Below, piece by piece: positions 13,586-24,364 of a DNA stretch of 64,000 nucleotides. Every line of letters starts with the position of its first letter. The stretch's first letter is position 1. The DNA is taken from assembly GCA_039707655.1 (NCBI GenBank), contig CM077671.1, positions 368,798,720 to 368,862,719 on the forward strand. The letters run 5' to 3'. The DNA comes from Elymus sibiricus (Eukaryota > Streptophyta > Magnoliopsida > Poales > Poaceae). The notes below the pieces were generated by a model that saw only the letters and a program-made list of their open reading frames with translations, had not been told where the DNA came from and did not search any database. The translations under genes were made by a program, and so were the position numbers.

Positions 13586-13814
13586 GATTCCCCAAATAAA
13601 AATAAGTGTCCTGACGAAGTTTTTCAGTAACGCTATGGGTAATGTTGTCCCAGTGTGCCGTGGTGCTGCTGACGACGCATTGGTCTAGTATTTACTGATT
13701 TACTAAGGAAGGATTTTAGTTTAAGTTGTAAATAAGTTAGTGACCGAATAAAGTATTAGATTTAGAATAAGTTAAGTTTGAGTTAAGTTGTTGACCTTCG
13801 GTCAAAGGGGAGAA
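13586..13814 (+). other. Copia 3' untranslated segment and polypurine tract
   Basis: This non-coding stretch after RNase H ends in the purine run AAAGGGGAGAA immediately before the right LTR, the plus-strand primer site. Confidence 0.75.
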
Positions 13815-14328
13815 TGTTAGTTTTGGTTTGACCTCGGTCAACCAACTAACTAGCGATAGATTAGGAGTCCATTTGCCGTGATCGGGAGGCAAGCACTAAG
13901 CAAAATCGGACTCTGGCCCCGGCCCTACAGTGCCTCTATATAAGAAAGAGGATTACCCCGTGGGTAATTAATCTCTAAGCTATTGGCTTAAAACCCTAAG
14001 ACTCCACCCTAATCACCGATCTCTAAGGGCGCTGGAAGGGCTGGAAGCCGGTGCTCCACGACCGGGGCAATCCCGGTGGCGACCCGAAGGCCGGCGCTAC
14101 CCCGACAAGAGTTTGAAGGAACGACTACGGTTCGTCCCGGACAGTGCTCGCCCTCGACTTCCTAGCGCCTGCATCTCCCTCGACCGGCGACATGGACACC
14201 AATGCTAGTGCTGGTATTGGATCGATCCCCTATTCCGCATTAGATTATGTACTAGGTGATCTATTCATGACTAGAGGTTCTGGATAATTAAGATTGTTCT
14301 AAGTATTGTTAGTTTAATCTATCTAACA
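13815..14328 (+). repeat. Copia 3' LTR
   Basis: The 514-bp right LTR ends CTAACA and is followed by the ACCAC target duplication, after which the ABCB1 exon resumes. Confidence 0.93.
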
Positions 14329-14340
14329 ACCACTGCTCCA

Positions 14341-14369
14341 CCTCCTCCTCCTCCTCCTCCTCCTCCTCC
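14341..14369 (+). repeat. (CTC)n microsatellite inside ABCB1 exon
   Basis: About ten CTC/CCT triplets code for a proline run in the variable N-terminal linker of ABCB1. Triplet periodicity keeps the frame. Confidence 0.85.
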
Positions 14370-16688
14370 GGAGATCGAGCAGCCTTCCAATGCCAGGCCA
14401 TCCAGTAACAACGACACTGCCATGAAGGAGAAGAAGAAGAACCCACCCCGCCGGCCGCCTCGCGCGACCTCTTCCGCTTCGCCGACGGCCTCGACTGCGT
14501 GCTCATGCTCGTGGGCACCCTGGGCGCGCTCGTCCACGGCTGCTCGCTCCCCGTCTTCCTCCGCTTCTTCGCCGACCTTGTCGACTCGTTCGGCTCTCAC
14601 GCCGACGACCCGGACACCATGGTCCGCCTTGTCGTCAAGTACGCCTTCTACTTCCTCGTCATCGGGGCAGCAATCTGGGCGTCCTCATGGGCAGGTACCA
14701 ATTCGATTCGATTCGATTCAATTCCATTCCATCTTGCGTGGGGTCAGATCAATCACCAAACCAAAGCAACCCAACCCAACCCAACCCATTGCAGAGATCT
14801 CTTGCTGGATGTGGACCGGCGAGCGCCAGTCCACCCGGATGCGGATCCGCTACCTCGACGCCGCCCTCCGCCAGGACGTCTCCTTCTTCGACACCGACGT
14901 CCGCACCTCCGACGTCATCTACGCCATCAACACCGACGCCGTCGTCGTGCAGGACGCCATCAGCGAGAAGCTCGGCAACCTCATCCACTACATGGCCACC
15001 TTCGTCGCCGGTTTTGTCGTTGGGTTCACCGCCGCCTGGCAGCTCGCGCTCGTCACGCTCGCCGTCGTGCCGCTCATCGCCGTCATCGGGGGCCTCAGCG
15101 CCCGCCGCGCTTGCCAAGCTCTCCTCCAGGAGCCAGGACGCGCTCTCCAGCGCCAGCAGCATCGCCGAGCAGGCGCTGGCGCAGATACGGATCGTGCAGG
15201 CCTTCGTCGGCGAGGACCGCACCATGCGGGCCTACTCGGCAGCGCTCGCCGTGGCGCAGAGGATCGGCTACCGCAGCGGCTTCGCCAAGGGGATCGGCCT
15301 CGGCGGCACCTACTTCACCGTCTTCTGCTGCTACGGGCTGCTGCTCTGGACCTCTGGTACAGCGGCCACCTGGTGCGCGCCCACCGCACCAACGGGGGCC
15401 TCGCCATCGCCACCATGTTCTCCGTCATGATCGGCGGCCTGGCCCTCGGGTAGTCGGCGCCGAGCATGGCCGCCTTCGCCAAGGCGCGCGTGGCCGCTGC
15501 CAACATCTTCCGCATCATCGACCACAAGCCGGGGATCTCGCGGGACGGCGGCGAGGGCGTCGAGTTGGAGACGGTGACGGGGCGGGTGGAGATGCGGGGC
15601 GTGGACTTCGCGTACCCGTCGCGGCCGGACGTGCCCATCCTGCGCGGCTTCTCGCTGAGCGTGCCGGCCGGGAAGACCATCGCGCTGGTGGGGAGCTCTG
15701 GCTCCGGGAAGAGCACGGTGGTGTCGCTCATAGAGAGGTTCTACGACCCAAGCGCAGGTATAGCTTTTCTCTTGTTTTGCGAACTTAATTCCTCATTTGA
15801 GGTTTATAGATTCTAAAAATTCTTATAACGTTTAGCCATATATAACCTATGAATAATGTAGAGGCCGGGTTAATTTTTTATTAAAAAAAGGTATGGATTA
15901 TTCATGTTGTTGGACTCAACACTGCCTTGACAGTATTTCATTCAGTTGCCAATGCAATGCAATGCAACGCAACAAACAACCAAGTGAAGTGAATGCTTCA
16001 AGGCAGCAGAGGCAGCTTGCCAGCCTCATGGGCTGCTGCCTGCCTGCTGCTAGTCAAGTAGTCATTGGGCGCTCTTGTTCAGTCATAGTCATAGCACAGC
16101 TATAGGTGCATAGGCAAAAAAGTCTACTAGAAAACTACTACTACTATTGCCTGGCAAGATGCTACCGTGGCCTCGCATCGCACATGCCATTCTTGACTGA
16201 CCTGACTGACTGACTATAGGAAGGAGTAGTGCCTGAAATTCTGATGCATATATAAGGCTGTCTCCAACAAGAGAAGCCGTTCGGAGTAGGCAAATACACG
16301 TTTTGCCTATCGGTTAGGAAATAGCTACCGTAGGTATTTTTTCTGGCCTCCAACAGCATAGGCAAAAAACATACTGCATTCCACTGGTAGTTGGCTCCCG
16401 CCGGCGGCAAGAAATCTCTCCCACGCCGCTTGCAACCTCCTCTAGATCCGTTGAATGGGTTGAATCATTTCGGCACATCTTTGCACGCGAGGCATGGATC
16501 GTCTCGTGGAGGCTTTGGAGTAGGCGGAGGTCATCGGAAGGTCAAGGATTGCAGGTAAGTTCGATGGTTTCTTTGGATGCGACGGCAGCACTGGAGGTTG
16601 TTCGTGTCCGGCAATGAGGACTTGGGGACGAATGTAGTGGGCGTTGATCCTTTTGCCCTGTTGTAGGTCAGGACGGACAGAGTTCACC

Positions 16689-18100
16689 ATGGCATGGAGG
16701 TACATCAAGATGGGGATTTGCGGTACGTCTGCCACAAATCGTCGTCAAGAGGAAGAACTGCAAGCCACGGCCATTGCAGTCTCAATGGTTGTAGGGAAGA
16801 AACGATGTTGGGGAGGATCTGTCATTGGGCATAAAGTAAAGAATCGTGAAAGGGAAAAGGTCAATGCTCAAATAATGCGAGATTACGTCAATGATCCTCC
16901 ACTGTATGGTGAAGAGTATTTCAGGCGAAGGTAACATTTTATCGCAGATGCTTATATTTTGCTTTGTTCCAATGTTCAGAACCTGTAGCTTATAGTTAAA
17001 TTATGGCACTGATAAAGCATTGCACAATAACACTTCATAGGTTCAGAATGCGTAAATCTTTGTTCCTACGCATCGTTCAAGATGTCACTGCTAGAAACAA
17101 ATATTTCAAGCAAAAATGGAATGCAGCAAAGAAGTTAGGTTTCAGTCCGATTCACAAGTGTTTAATTGTATTGAGAATGTTAGCTTACGGTGGAGTTGCA
17201 GATGCATTAGACGACACATACAAAATGGCAGAGACCACCATTCTTAAGACCCTCATGCAATTCGTGCACACTGTCATTGATGTATATGAGAAAGAGTACT
17301 TGAGACCACCACGTGCCCACGAGCTTGAAGTCATTCTAAAGCAAAATGAGGCTAGAGGTTTCCCAGGCATGGTTAGTAGCATAGATTGTATGCACTGGGA
17401 ATGGGAGAATTGTCCCACGACATTGGCCGGCATGTACAAGGGTCATATATCCAAACCAACTATTATACTTGAGGCAGTGGCTACACAGGATCTTCAGATT
17501 TGGCATGCATTTTTTGGGCTACCGGGTTCTCACAATGACATAAATGTTTTGCATTGATCTCCTGTGTTTGATGATTTAGCCAATGGTACGACACCTGAGG
17601 TTGAGTATTGGATCAATGATAACCCATATAACATGGGGTATTACTTGGCCGATGGAATTTACCCAGATTGGGCAACTTTAGTGAAGACAATCAGTGCCCC
17701 GGTCAACATGAAACATAAATTTTTTGCAGCCGCTCAAGAGTCATGTAGGAAGGATGTCGAGAGAACCTTTGGAGTACTACAAACTAAGTTCAAGATCATC
17801 CATAATCCTGCTAGGCTGTGGAAGCCAAGACAGCTCAATGCCATCATGCGTGCATGTGTAATTCTTCACAACATGGTTATAGAAGATGAACGCAACATAT
17901 ACACAAATCCTTGTGATACACATGGCTTTGAAGGGCCCGAAGATCCAGCAATTCTGGAGAACAGAGATGTTCCAGAGACCAGTGAGCTAATTGATGCTTA
18001 CAACTGCATCAAAAGCAAGGAAACAAATGGCCAACTACAGCATGACCTTGTCGAGCACCTTTGGAGTCATTTTGGAGCTTCCACCGGTCCATTTGCATGA
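16689..18100 (+). pseudogene. PIF/Harbinger DDE transposase, one nonsense codon
   Basis: The catalytic subunit cuts and joins element ends. Two exons are visible, about 16689-16931 and 17040-18100, joined by a GT-AG intron that restores the typical EEYFRRRFRMRKSLF segment. The acidic triad is present: D in VSSIDCMHWEW, D in YYLADGIYPDW, E in CRKDVERTFGV. A TGA at 17555-17557 lies in NVLH-stop-SPVFDDLA where relatives have Arg (CGA), a single C-to-T change. The exact start Met is uncertain. Otherwise the frame is open to the end, so the loss of function looks minor in extent. Confidence 0.88.
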
Positions 18101-18350
18101 CTGTATGACTGTAGATTTTAATTTGTAGAATCTATCCAATAGTTTATTATTACACACAACATTGTGTGCCATCGACATTGCCCATGCAGACACAGCAAAT
18201 AGATGTACACACACAATGACGTTTGTTTATTATTACACACAACATTATGTTCCATCGACAACAAGCAACACAACAAATAGTTCTACAAACAACATGATGT
18301 TTCGGTCCAGAACAGGGAAGAAAACAAATAGTTTGTTACACACAAAAAGT

Positions 18351-19871
18351 TTAAGGCATGCTCGGTCCAGAACTGCTACTTGGAGAGCTTATAATCCCTC
18401 GACGCTCCATTATCTCTCGCTGGATGGGTATGTAGTACTCTTTGAGGTGTGGGGCTAACTTATCTAGATCCTGACCCATGAAATGAGCTTCAGCCTTCAT
18501 CATCTCAACCTTTGTCTGTTCTTTACGCAGTTGTACTTCCTCCCTAGTCAAGTTCAGCTTCTCCTTCTCAAGTTCCCATCTCTTTTGCATCTCCTCTCTC
18601 TGCAGAGCAATCATATTTTGTTGAAGCTCTATCTTAGCATCCTTCCGTTGGAGTATTTGCGCCATCTGACTGTCTTCTTTGTCGTCCTTGATCTGCCCCC
18701 TTGCATTCATGCTTTGAAGAACTTCAATTGCAGCGCTAGATGCATCATTGTCTGCAGTCCCACGACTCCTACGCTTCTTGGCATCGTCCCTTCCTTCTGG
18801 TCGAGCTGGCTATCCATTATCATCATGCTCAGATTGTCCATGTTCCCCTTGATTGTTGCCTGCAACCTGCTGATTAACTTTTGTACTTGTGCCTCCAGAA
18901 TTGATCTCCACCATCTTATCGCTCCATTTAGCTTCATGGCGAAGGATGTTCCAGCAATGCATTAACGTCCATGGCTCTGACTCCTCATACAGTTTAACAG
19001 CATCATCGATCTATGAACGAAAAAGGTATATTAGTTACAAATTGTACGGTGGGAAGACAATATAATTAATGCACATTGACTTACTCGGTCCTGCTTAGTC
19101 TTTCCACTTTTGTCTAACCTTTCAACAAACAAAAAATGAACACAGAATTTGTTCACCGCCTTTTGGATGGTGAGCCACCTGTTAGAAATGGCAACTTGAC
19201 TTCTTGTAGAAGGGCCTTCAATGTTCTCGACAAAATATTTATGTATCCTTTGATAATAACCGCCACTGGATTGATTTGTTCCTAAATATTTACAGGTCGT
19301 AGATTGAAGTAGCAGTATAATTATATAACTCAAGATTATTCATCTACAAGTGAAAGGGACATACCAGTGATAGGGTCTTTGCTCACATTCAGGAAGGCAG
19401 AGCATATAATTTTGTTTTCATCTTTGCTAAAGGATTTACCTCTTTGTGACACCCTCTTGCCACTGAAATTACCAGCGCCTTTGGTTTTGCCCTTGCCTTT
19501 CCCTCCTCTTTTAGACTGAGGAACGGGAATCTCTAATTCGGGAGTTTGTCCAATTACCTCAGTGTGCTCTTGGATGGCTTCCACATTAACAGCTGCAGGG
19601 TGTGGTCTCGGAGGATGAAATGGAATTGGCCGCCGCAGACCTATGGCTTGGTGCATCTAAACCATTTGCAGCAAGGGTAAAATACAATAGCAACATTTAG
19701 TTAGCCAATGCAATAGCAGCAAAATACAATAGCAGCGTGGCAAACCTGAGGAATTGTAAGATTATCGAAATCTTCCAATGAATCACAAAGAGGGAACTCC
19801 CATTCCTGGCCTTCAAGATAGGCCTCAGAGTTACCATCATTGTTTCCATAGGGATTCAAGTTGTTTGCCAT
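18351..19871 (-). pseudogene. PIF/Harbinger ORF1 (Myb/SANT-like DNA-binding partner)
   Basis: Partner protein of the transposase, reading right to left. Exons by splice signals: 19871-19746, 19656-19366, 19281 to about 19085, and about 19014-18351. It starts MANNLNPYGNNDGN. The middle contains FSKDENKIICSAFLNVSKDP and SNRWLTIQKAVNKFC, typical of the SANT-like domain of PIF ORF1 proteins. The end is a charged coiled coil (QREEMQKRWELEKEKLN). TAG at 18812-18810 interrupts DNG-stop-PARPEG where Gln is expected. It is convergent with the transposase gene. Confidence 0.8.
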
Positions 19872-20798
19872 CCTGCAGCAGGTTGAATTCGTAAGCATCT
19901 AAACAAAACGATCTAATTTTGATTGGAACGGTTAGCAAGGGACACGAAGTCAACAAGCATTCACCACGGATTTGTGACCCAAAGCGAAAAATAAATGCAA
20001 ATCAATCGATGCAACCAAAATCACTGCACTAGAACAACGGCCGCAAACGCCGCACGCTACAACCAGCCACTGACTCCACAGATCTAGAGAGAACCCACCG
20101 TTCCTCAAACCGGATACAGATATCAACCCCCACGACGTACTAACTAGCAGATCGAGCGATTCCAAGTCGGGAATGGAAGGGGATGAACGGAAGGGGACCA
20201 ACCTTGACTTGGGACTCGCCGGAGCTGACCTTGACGGGGAGGAGCTAGCCGGGCGCCGCCGCTGCACAACCCCGAACCGGCGAGTTCTCCCTTGCCACAC
20301 AACCTTCTCTCTCCTCCCGCACAACTGACCGTTGGTCGAGCCGCGGATGGCTTGGCCTGGCAGAGCACGCATTTTAGCTTCCCTCTCCCCTGCTAGCCAA
20401 AATGCCTTGCCTTTATGCCTACTCTGTTGGAGACGGATGTCTAGTGCTACAGCGCTCCCACAGTAGCCATTTGGCCTTTGCCTACCCGAATGGCTCGCCT
20501 GTTGGAGACAGCCTAAGGGGAAGAGGAGAAAGAAAAGAAACTGAAATGCTAGCAACTTGGTTTTTCAGGGCAGATCTTGCTGGACGGGCATGATCTCAAG
20601 AGCCTCAAGCTCCGGTGGCTCCGGCAGCAGATGGGCCTGGTGGCGTAGGAGCCAACGCTGTTCGCGACGAGCATCAAGGAGAACTTGCTGCTGGGGCGGG
20701 AGAGCGAGAGCGCCACGCAGGCGGAGATGGAGGAGGCGGCCAGGGTGGCCAACGCCCACTCATTCATCATCAAGCTCCCCGACGGCTACGACACGCAG

Positions 20799-20883
20799 GT
20801 GATTGAACAACTAACTGTTGTTTGTTTGTTTGATTGATTGATTGTTTCTTTCTTTCTTCCCCAATGGATCTCTGGTAATCCAC

Positions 20884-20945
<62 letters not shown>

Positions 20946-22279
20946 TGTGACTGTGAACCAGTGGACATGGTTGCTTTCAGCTAGCTGCAGCTTTTCCCCA
21001 TGTCATCATGCATATCATCCATCCATCGTTTGCTGTTCATTCATGCGTCGCGCTCGTGCCTCAGATGCTGGGATTGGATCACTGTTTGTGCTCCTTTCGT
21101 TACGCCGCAGCAGCACATGAGCAGCATGGGGTCGGGTCGGGTCGGGTCCATCACATCGCAACACAGCACTCACGACACTAGGGAGGGAAGGTGGGCAGTT
21201 GTTAGGAGGCGAGGTTGTTGCTATAAGATTTGCTGTTGCTGTTGTGGGTTACCGGCAAGTAACATGCCAAGGTTCTTTGCTACTCTATACTAGATCACAA
21301 TTTTCTCCACTAGCTGCTGATTGCAGAGGCAGATAAATTTAATTGATTGATGGGTTTCTCTGCAGTCTTTATTAACAGCTAGTATTTTTTTTTTGAAAGA
21401 TTTGATAAACAGCTAGTAGTTTAGAACAAGAGCAATCATCCTGTGCTCTGGGGAAGTAGAGTAGAAGAGAAAAAAGTAGAGCTCCGATCCTAGGATAGAT
21501 AGGATAGGAGGAATCCAAAGTAAAACAGATTCCAAGTTGGCATTTGTGAGGAATGTCAAGTGTAATGATTATTTTGATTTGATCCCAAGAATGAAGAACC
21601 AATCACCCTGCTTGTCTGTTTGTCTGGCCTGCTCTGCTCTGCTCCTACTCCTCTCCTAGAGTGAGTAGTAGGCAAAGGCAAGGGGGACATCTTCCTCCTC
21701 TCCTTGTCATGCCCACCATGCTGACGGACATGCTGCTTGCTTAGTACTACTACAAGTAGTAGTACTTTACTGTCAATGGCAGGCAGTCTTGTTGTTAGTT
21801 AATCACATCGGTATCTCATCTGGGAAAGGGGATTAGATTAATCAAATCAGATCAAATCAAAGCTAATATAGTAGTATTAGTACTGTGACAGTAGCAGATG
21901 AGCGGTGGGCATGGGCCATCCAATTCCAAACTGACCCACCACCCTGCTGTGCTGACTCCACATGTGACGGGGAGATTGCTTTCATGCTTCGATTCCACAC
22001 TAAGCAACTAAGCAAGCAGGGCTTGTTTGTATGCCCATCATGCATGCGTGGTCAAACAGCACTCCAGTCAGTCCGATCATCAGTGGTAGCTAGTATAAAC
22101 AATTCACTTCTGTTTGCTGCTATATAGTATGATTATTATTATACTACACCTACACTTGTTTTGTACAGTACGAGTAGTAGTATCATCTCAGCGAGTTGAT
22201 GAGAATGAGATGACACTACTAGCTGCCTGCTAGGACAGTCAGTGATGTCATCAGTTTGGTGCATGATGACTACTGGCAG
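20799..22279 (+). other. ABCB1 pseudogene intron with (GA)n run
   Basis: Non-coding between exons ending GACACGCAG and starting GTCGGCGATCG. It holds a GA microsatellite at about 20892-20943 and no recognisable gene or transposon. Confidence 0.75.
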
Positions 22280-24364
22280 GTCGGCGATCGCGGCCTGCAG
22301 CTGTCGGGCGGTCAGAAGCAGCGCATCGCCATCGCCCGCGCCATGCTCAAGAACCCGGCCATCCTGCTGCTGGACGAGGCGACCAGCGCGTTGGACTCGG
22401 AGTCGGAGAAGCTGGTGCAGGAAGCGCTGGACCGCTTCATGATCGGGCGCACCACCTTGGTGATCGCCCACCGCCTCTCCACCATCCGCAAGGCGGACCT
22501 GGTGGCCGTGCTGCAGGGCGGCGCCGTCTCCGAGATGGGCACCCACGACGAGCTCATGCAGGAACACACAACCTACACCAAGCTCATCCGCATGCAGGAG
22601 CAGGCGCACGAGGCCGCCCTTGTCAACGCCCGCCGGAGCAGCGCCCGGCCCTCCAGCGCCCGCAACTCCGTCAGCTCCCCCATCATGACGCGCAACTCCT
22701 CCTACGGCCGCTCTCCCTACTCGCGCCGCCTCTCCGACTTCTCCACCGCCGACCTGTCCATCCACGACCATCACCAGCCGCCGGCGGTGGCCTTCCGCGC
22801 TGGCGCCAGCTCCTTCCTCCGCCTCGCCAGGATGAACTCGCCCGAGTAGGGCTACGCGCTGCTCGGCTCCCTAGGCTCCATGGTCTGCGGCTCCTTCAGC
22901 GCCATCTTCGCCTACGTGCTCAGCGCCGTGCTCAGCGTCTACTACGCGCCGGACCCGCGCTACATGGAGCGCCAGATCGCCAGGTACTGCTACCTCCTCA
23001 TCGGCATGTCGGCGGCGGCGCTGGTGTTCAACACGGCGCAGCACATGTTCTGGGACGCCGTCGGCGAGAACCTCACCAAGCGCGTGCGCGAGAGGATGTT
23101 CGCCGCCGTGCTCCGCAACGAGATGGCCTGGTTCGACGCCGACGACAACGCCAGCGCGCGCGTCACCGCCCGCCTCACGCTCGACGCCCAGAACGTGCGC
23201 TCCGCCATCGGGGACCGCATCTCCGTCATCGTCCAGAACTCGGCGCTGCTGCTCGTCGCCTGCACCGCCGGCTTCGTCCTCCAGTGGCGCCTCGCGCTGG
23301 TGCTCCTGGCCGTCTTCCCGCTCGTCGTCGCCGCCACCGTGCTGCAGAAGATGTTCCTCAAGGGCTTCTCGGGGGACCTCGAGGCCGCGCACGCCAGGGC
23401 CACGCAGATCGCCGGCGAGGCCGTCGCCAACCTGCGCACCGTGGCGGCCTTCAACGCGGAGCGCAAGGTGACGGCGCTGTTCGCGGCCAACCTGCGCGGC
23501 CCGCTGCGGCGGTGCGTGTGGAAGGGGCAGGTCGCCGGCAGCGGCTACGGCGTCGCGCAGTTCCTGCTCTACGCGTCCTACGCGCTGGGGCTCTGGTACG
23601 CGGCGTGGCTGGTGAAGCACGGCACCGCCGACTTCTCGCGCGCCATCCGCGTCTTCATGGTGCTCATGGTGTCCGCCAACGGCGCCGTCGAGACGCTGAC
23701 GCTGGCCCCAGACTTCGCCCGGGGCGGCTGCGACATGCGCTCCGTGTTCGAGACCATCGACAGGCGGACGGAGGTGGAGCCCGACGACGCGGACGCGGCG
23801 CCCGTGCCAGAGCGGCCGCGCGGCGAGGTGGAGCTCCGGCACGTGGACTTCGCCTACCCGTCGCGGCCGGAGGTGCCGGTGCTCCAGGACCTGAGCCTCC
23901 GGGCGCGCGCCGGCAGGACGCTGGCGCTGGTGGGGCCGAGCGGGTGCGGCAAGAGCTTCGTGCTGGCGCTGGTGCAGCGCTTCTACGAGCCCAGCTCCGG
24001 GCGCGTGCTCCTGGACGGCAGGGACGTGCGCAAGTACAACCTGCAGGCGCTGCGGCGCGCCATGGCGGTGGTGCCTCAGGAGCCCTGCCTGTTCGCGACG
24101 AGCATCCACGACAACATCGCCTACGGGCGCGAAGGCGCGACGGAGGCGGCGGCGCAGGCCAACGCCCACAGGTTCATCTCGGCGCTGCCGGAGGGGTACC
24201 GGACGCAGGTCGGGGAGCGCGGGGTGCAGCTGTCGGGCGGCCAGCGGCAGCGGATCGCCGTCGCGCGCGCGCTGGTGAGGTAGGCGCCCATCCTGCTGCT
24301 GGACGAGGCCACCAGCGCGCTGAACGCCGAGTCGGAGCGCTGCGTGCAGGAGGCGCTGGAGCGC

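Larger units (their letters stand above)
7355..14328 (+). mobile_element. Ty1/Copia retrotransposon inserted in ABCB1 exon 1
   Basis: A complete but inactive element. Its LTRs are 7355-7870 (516 bp) and 13815-14328 (514 bp), starting TGTTA and ending CA, and it is flanked by the 5-bp duplication ACCAC at 7350-7354 and 14329-14333. It carries a primer-binding site, leader, gag-pol and polypurine tract in the same orientation as the gene. It landed in a low-complexity linker between a GCT run and a CTC run of the ABCB1 exon. I count about 14 substitutions and one 2-bp indel between the LTRs (near 2.7%), so roughly a million years at the usual grass LTR rate; this is a hand estimate. Confidence 0.95.
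16256..20513 (+). mobile_element. PIF/Harbinger transposon in ABCB1 intron 2
   Basis: Terminal inverted repeats start GGCTGTCTCCAACA on both ends, remain similar for about 40 bp and are flanked by the 3-bp duplication TAA (16253-16255, 20514-20516), the PIF/Harbinger hallmark. The 4258-bp element has both standard genes: a DDE transposase on the plus strand and a Myb/SANT-like ORF1 on the minus strand, convergent. Each is broken by a nonsense codon. Removing the element leaves an intron of about 0.55 kb. Confidence 0.93.
7155..24364 (+). pseudogene. ABCB1: ABCB1/PGP1 auxin exporter (Br2/Dw3 type), disrupted
   Basis: A full-size ABC-B transporter of the plasma membrane, known in grasses to export auxin and set internode length. 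Exons: 7155-7354 and 14334-14694 (one exon split by Copia), 14795-15757, 20569-20798, 22280-24364, with GT-AG borders. The protein starts MSGAAADPEEIRARVVVLG. NBD1 has Walker A GSSGSGKST, signature LSGGQKQR and Walker [16 protein letters not shown]2 has GPSGCGKSF, LSGGQRQR and [12 protein letters not shown]. Lesions are the Copia insertion, a frameshift near 14450, +1 near 15100, an 8-bp insertion near 15352, and TAG stops at 15451, 20646, 22847 and 24281. Sequence homology stops at 24364, losing roughly the last 95 residues. Assignment to the Br2/Dw3 orthologue and not an extra copy is inference. Confidence 0.92.

Noticed and set aside
14422..15788. Long overlapping frames of 343 and 429 codons
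   Set aside because: GC-rich shadow frames of ABCB1 exons 1-2; only pieces of each match the transporter, switching at the frameshifts.
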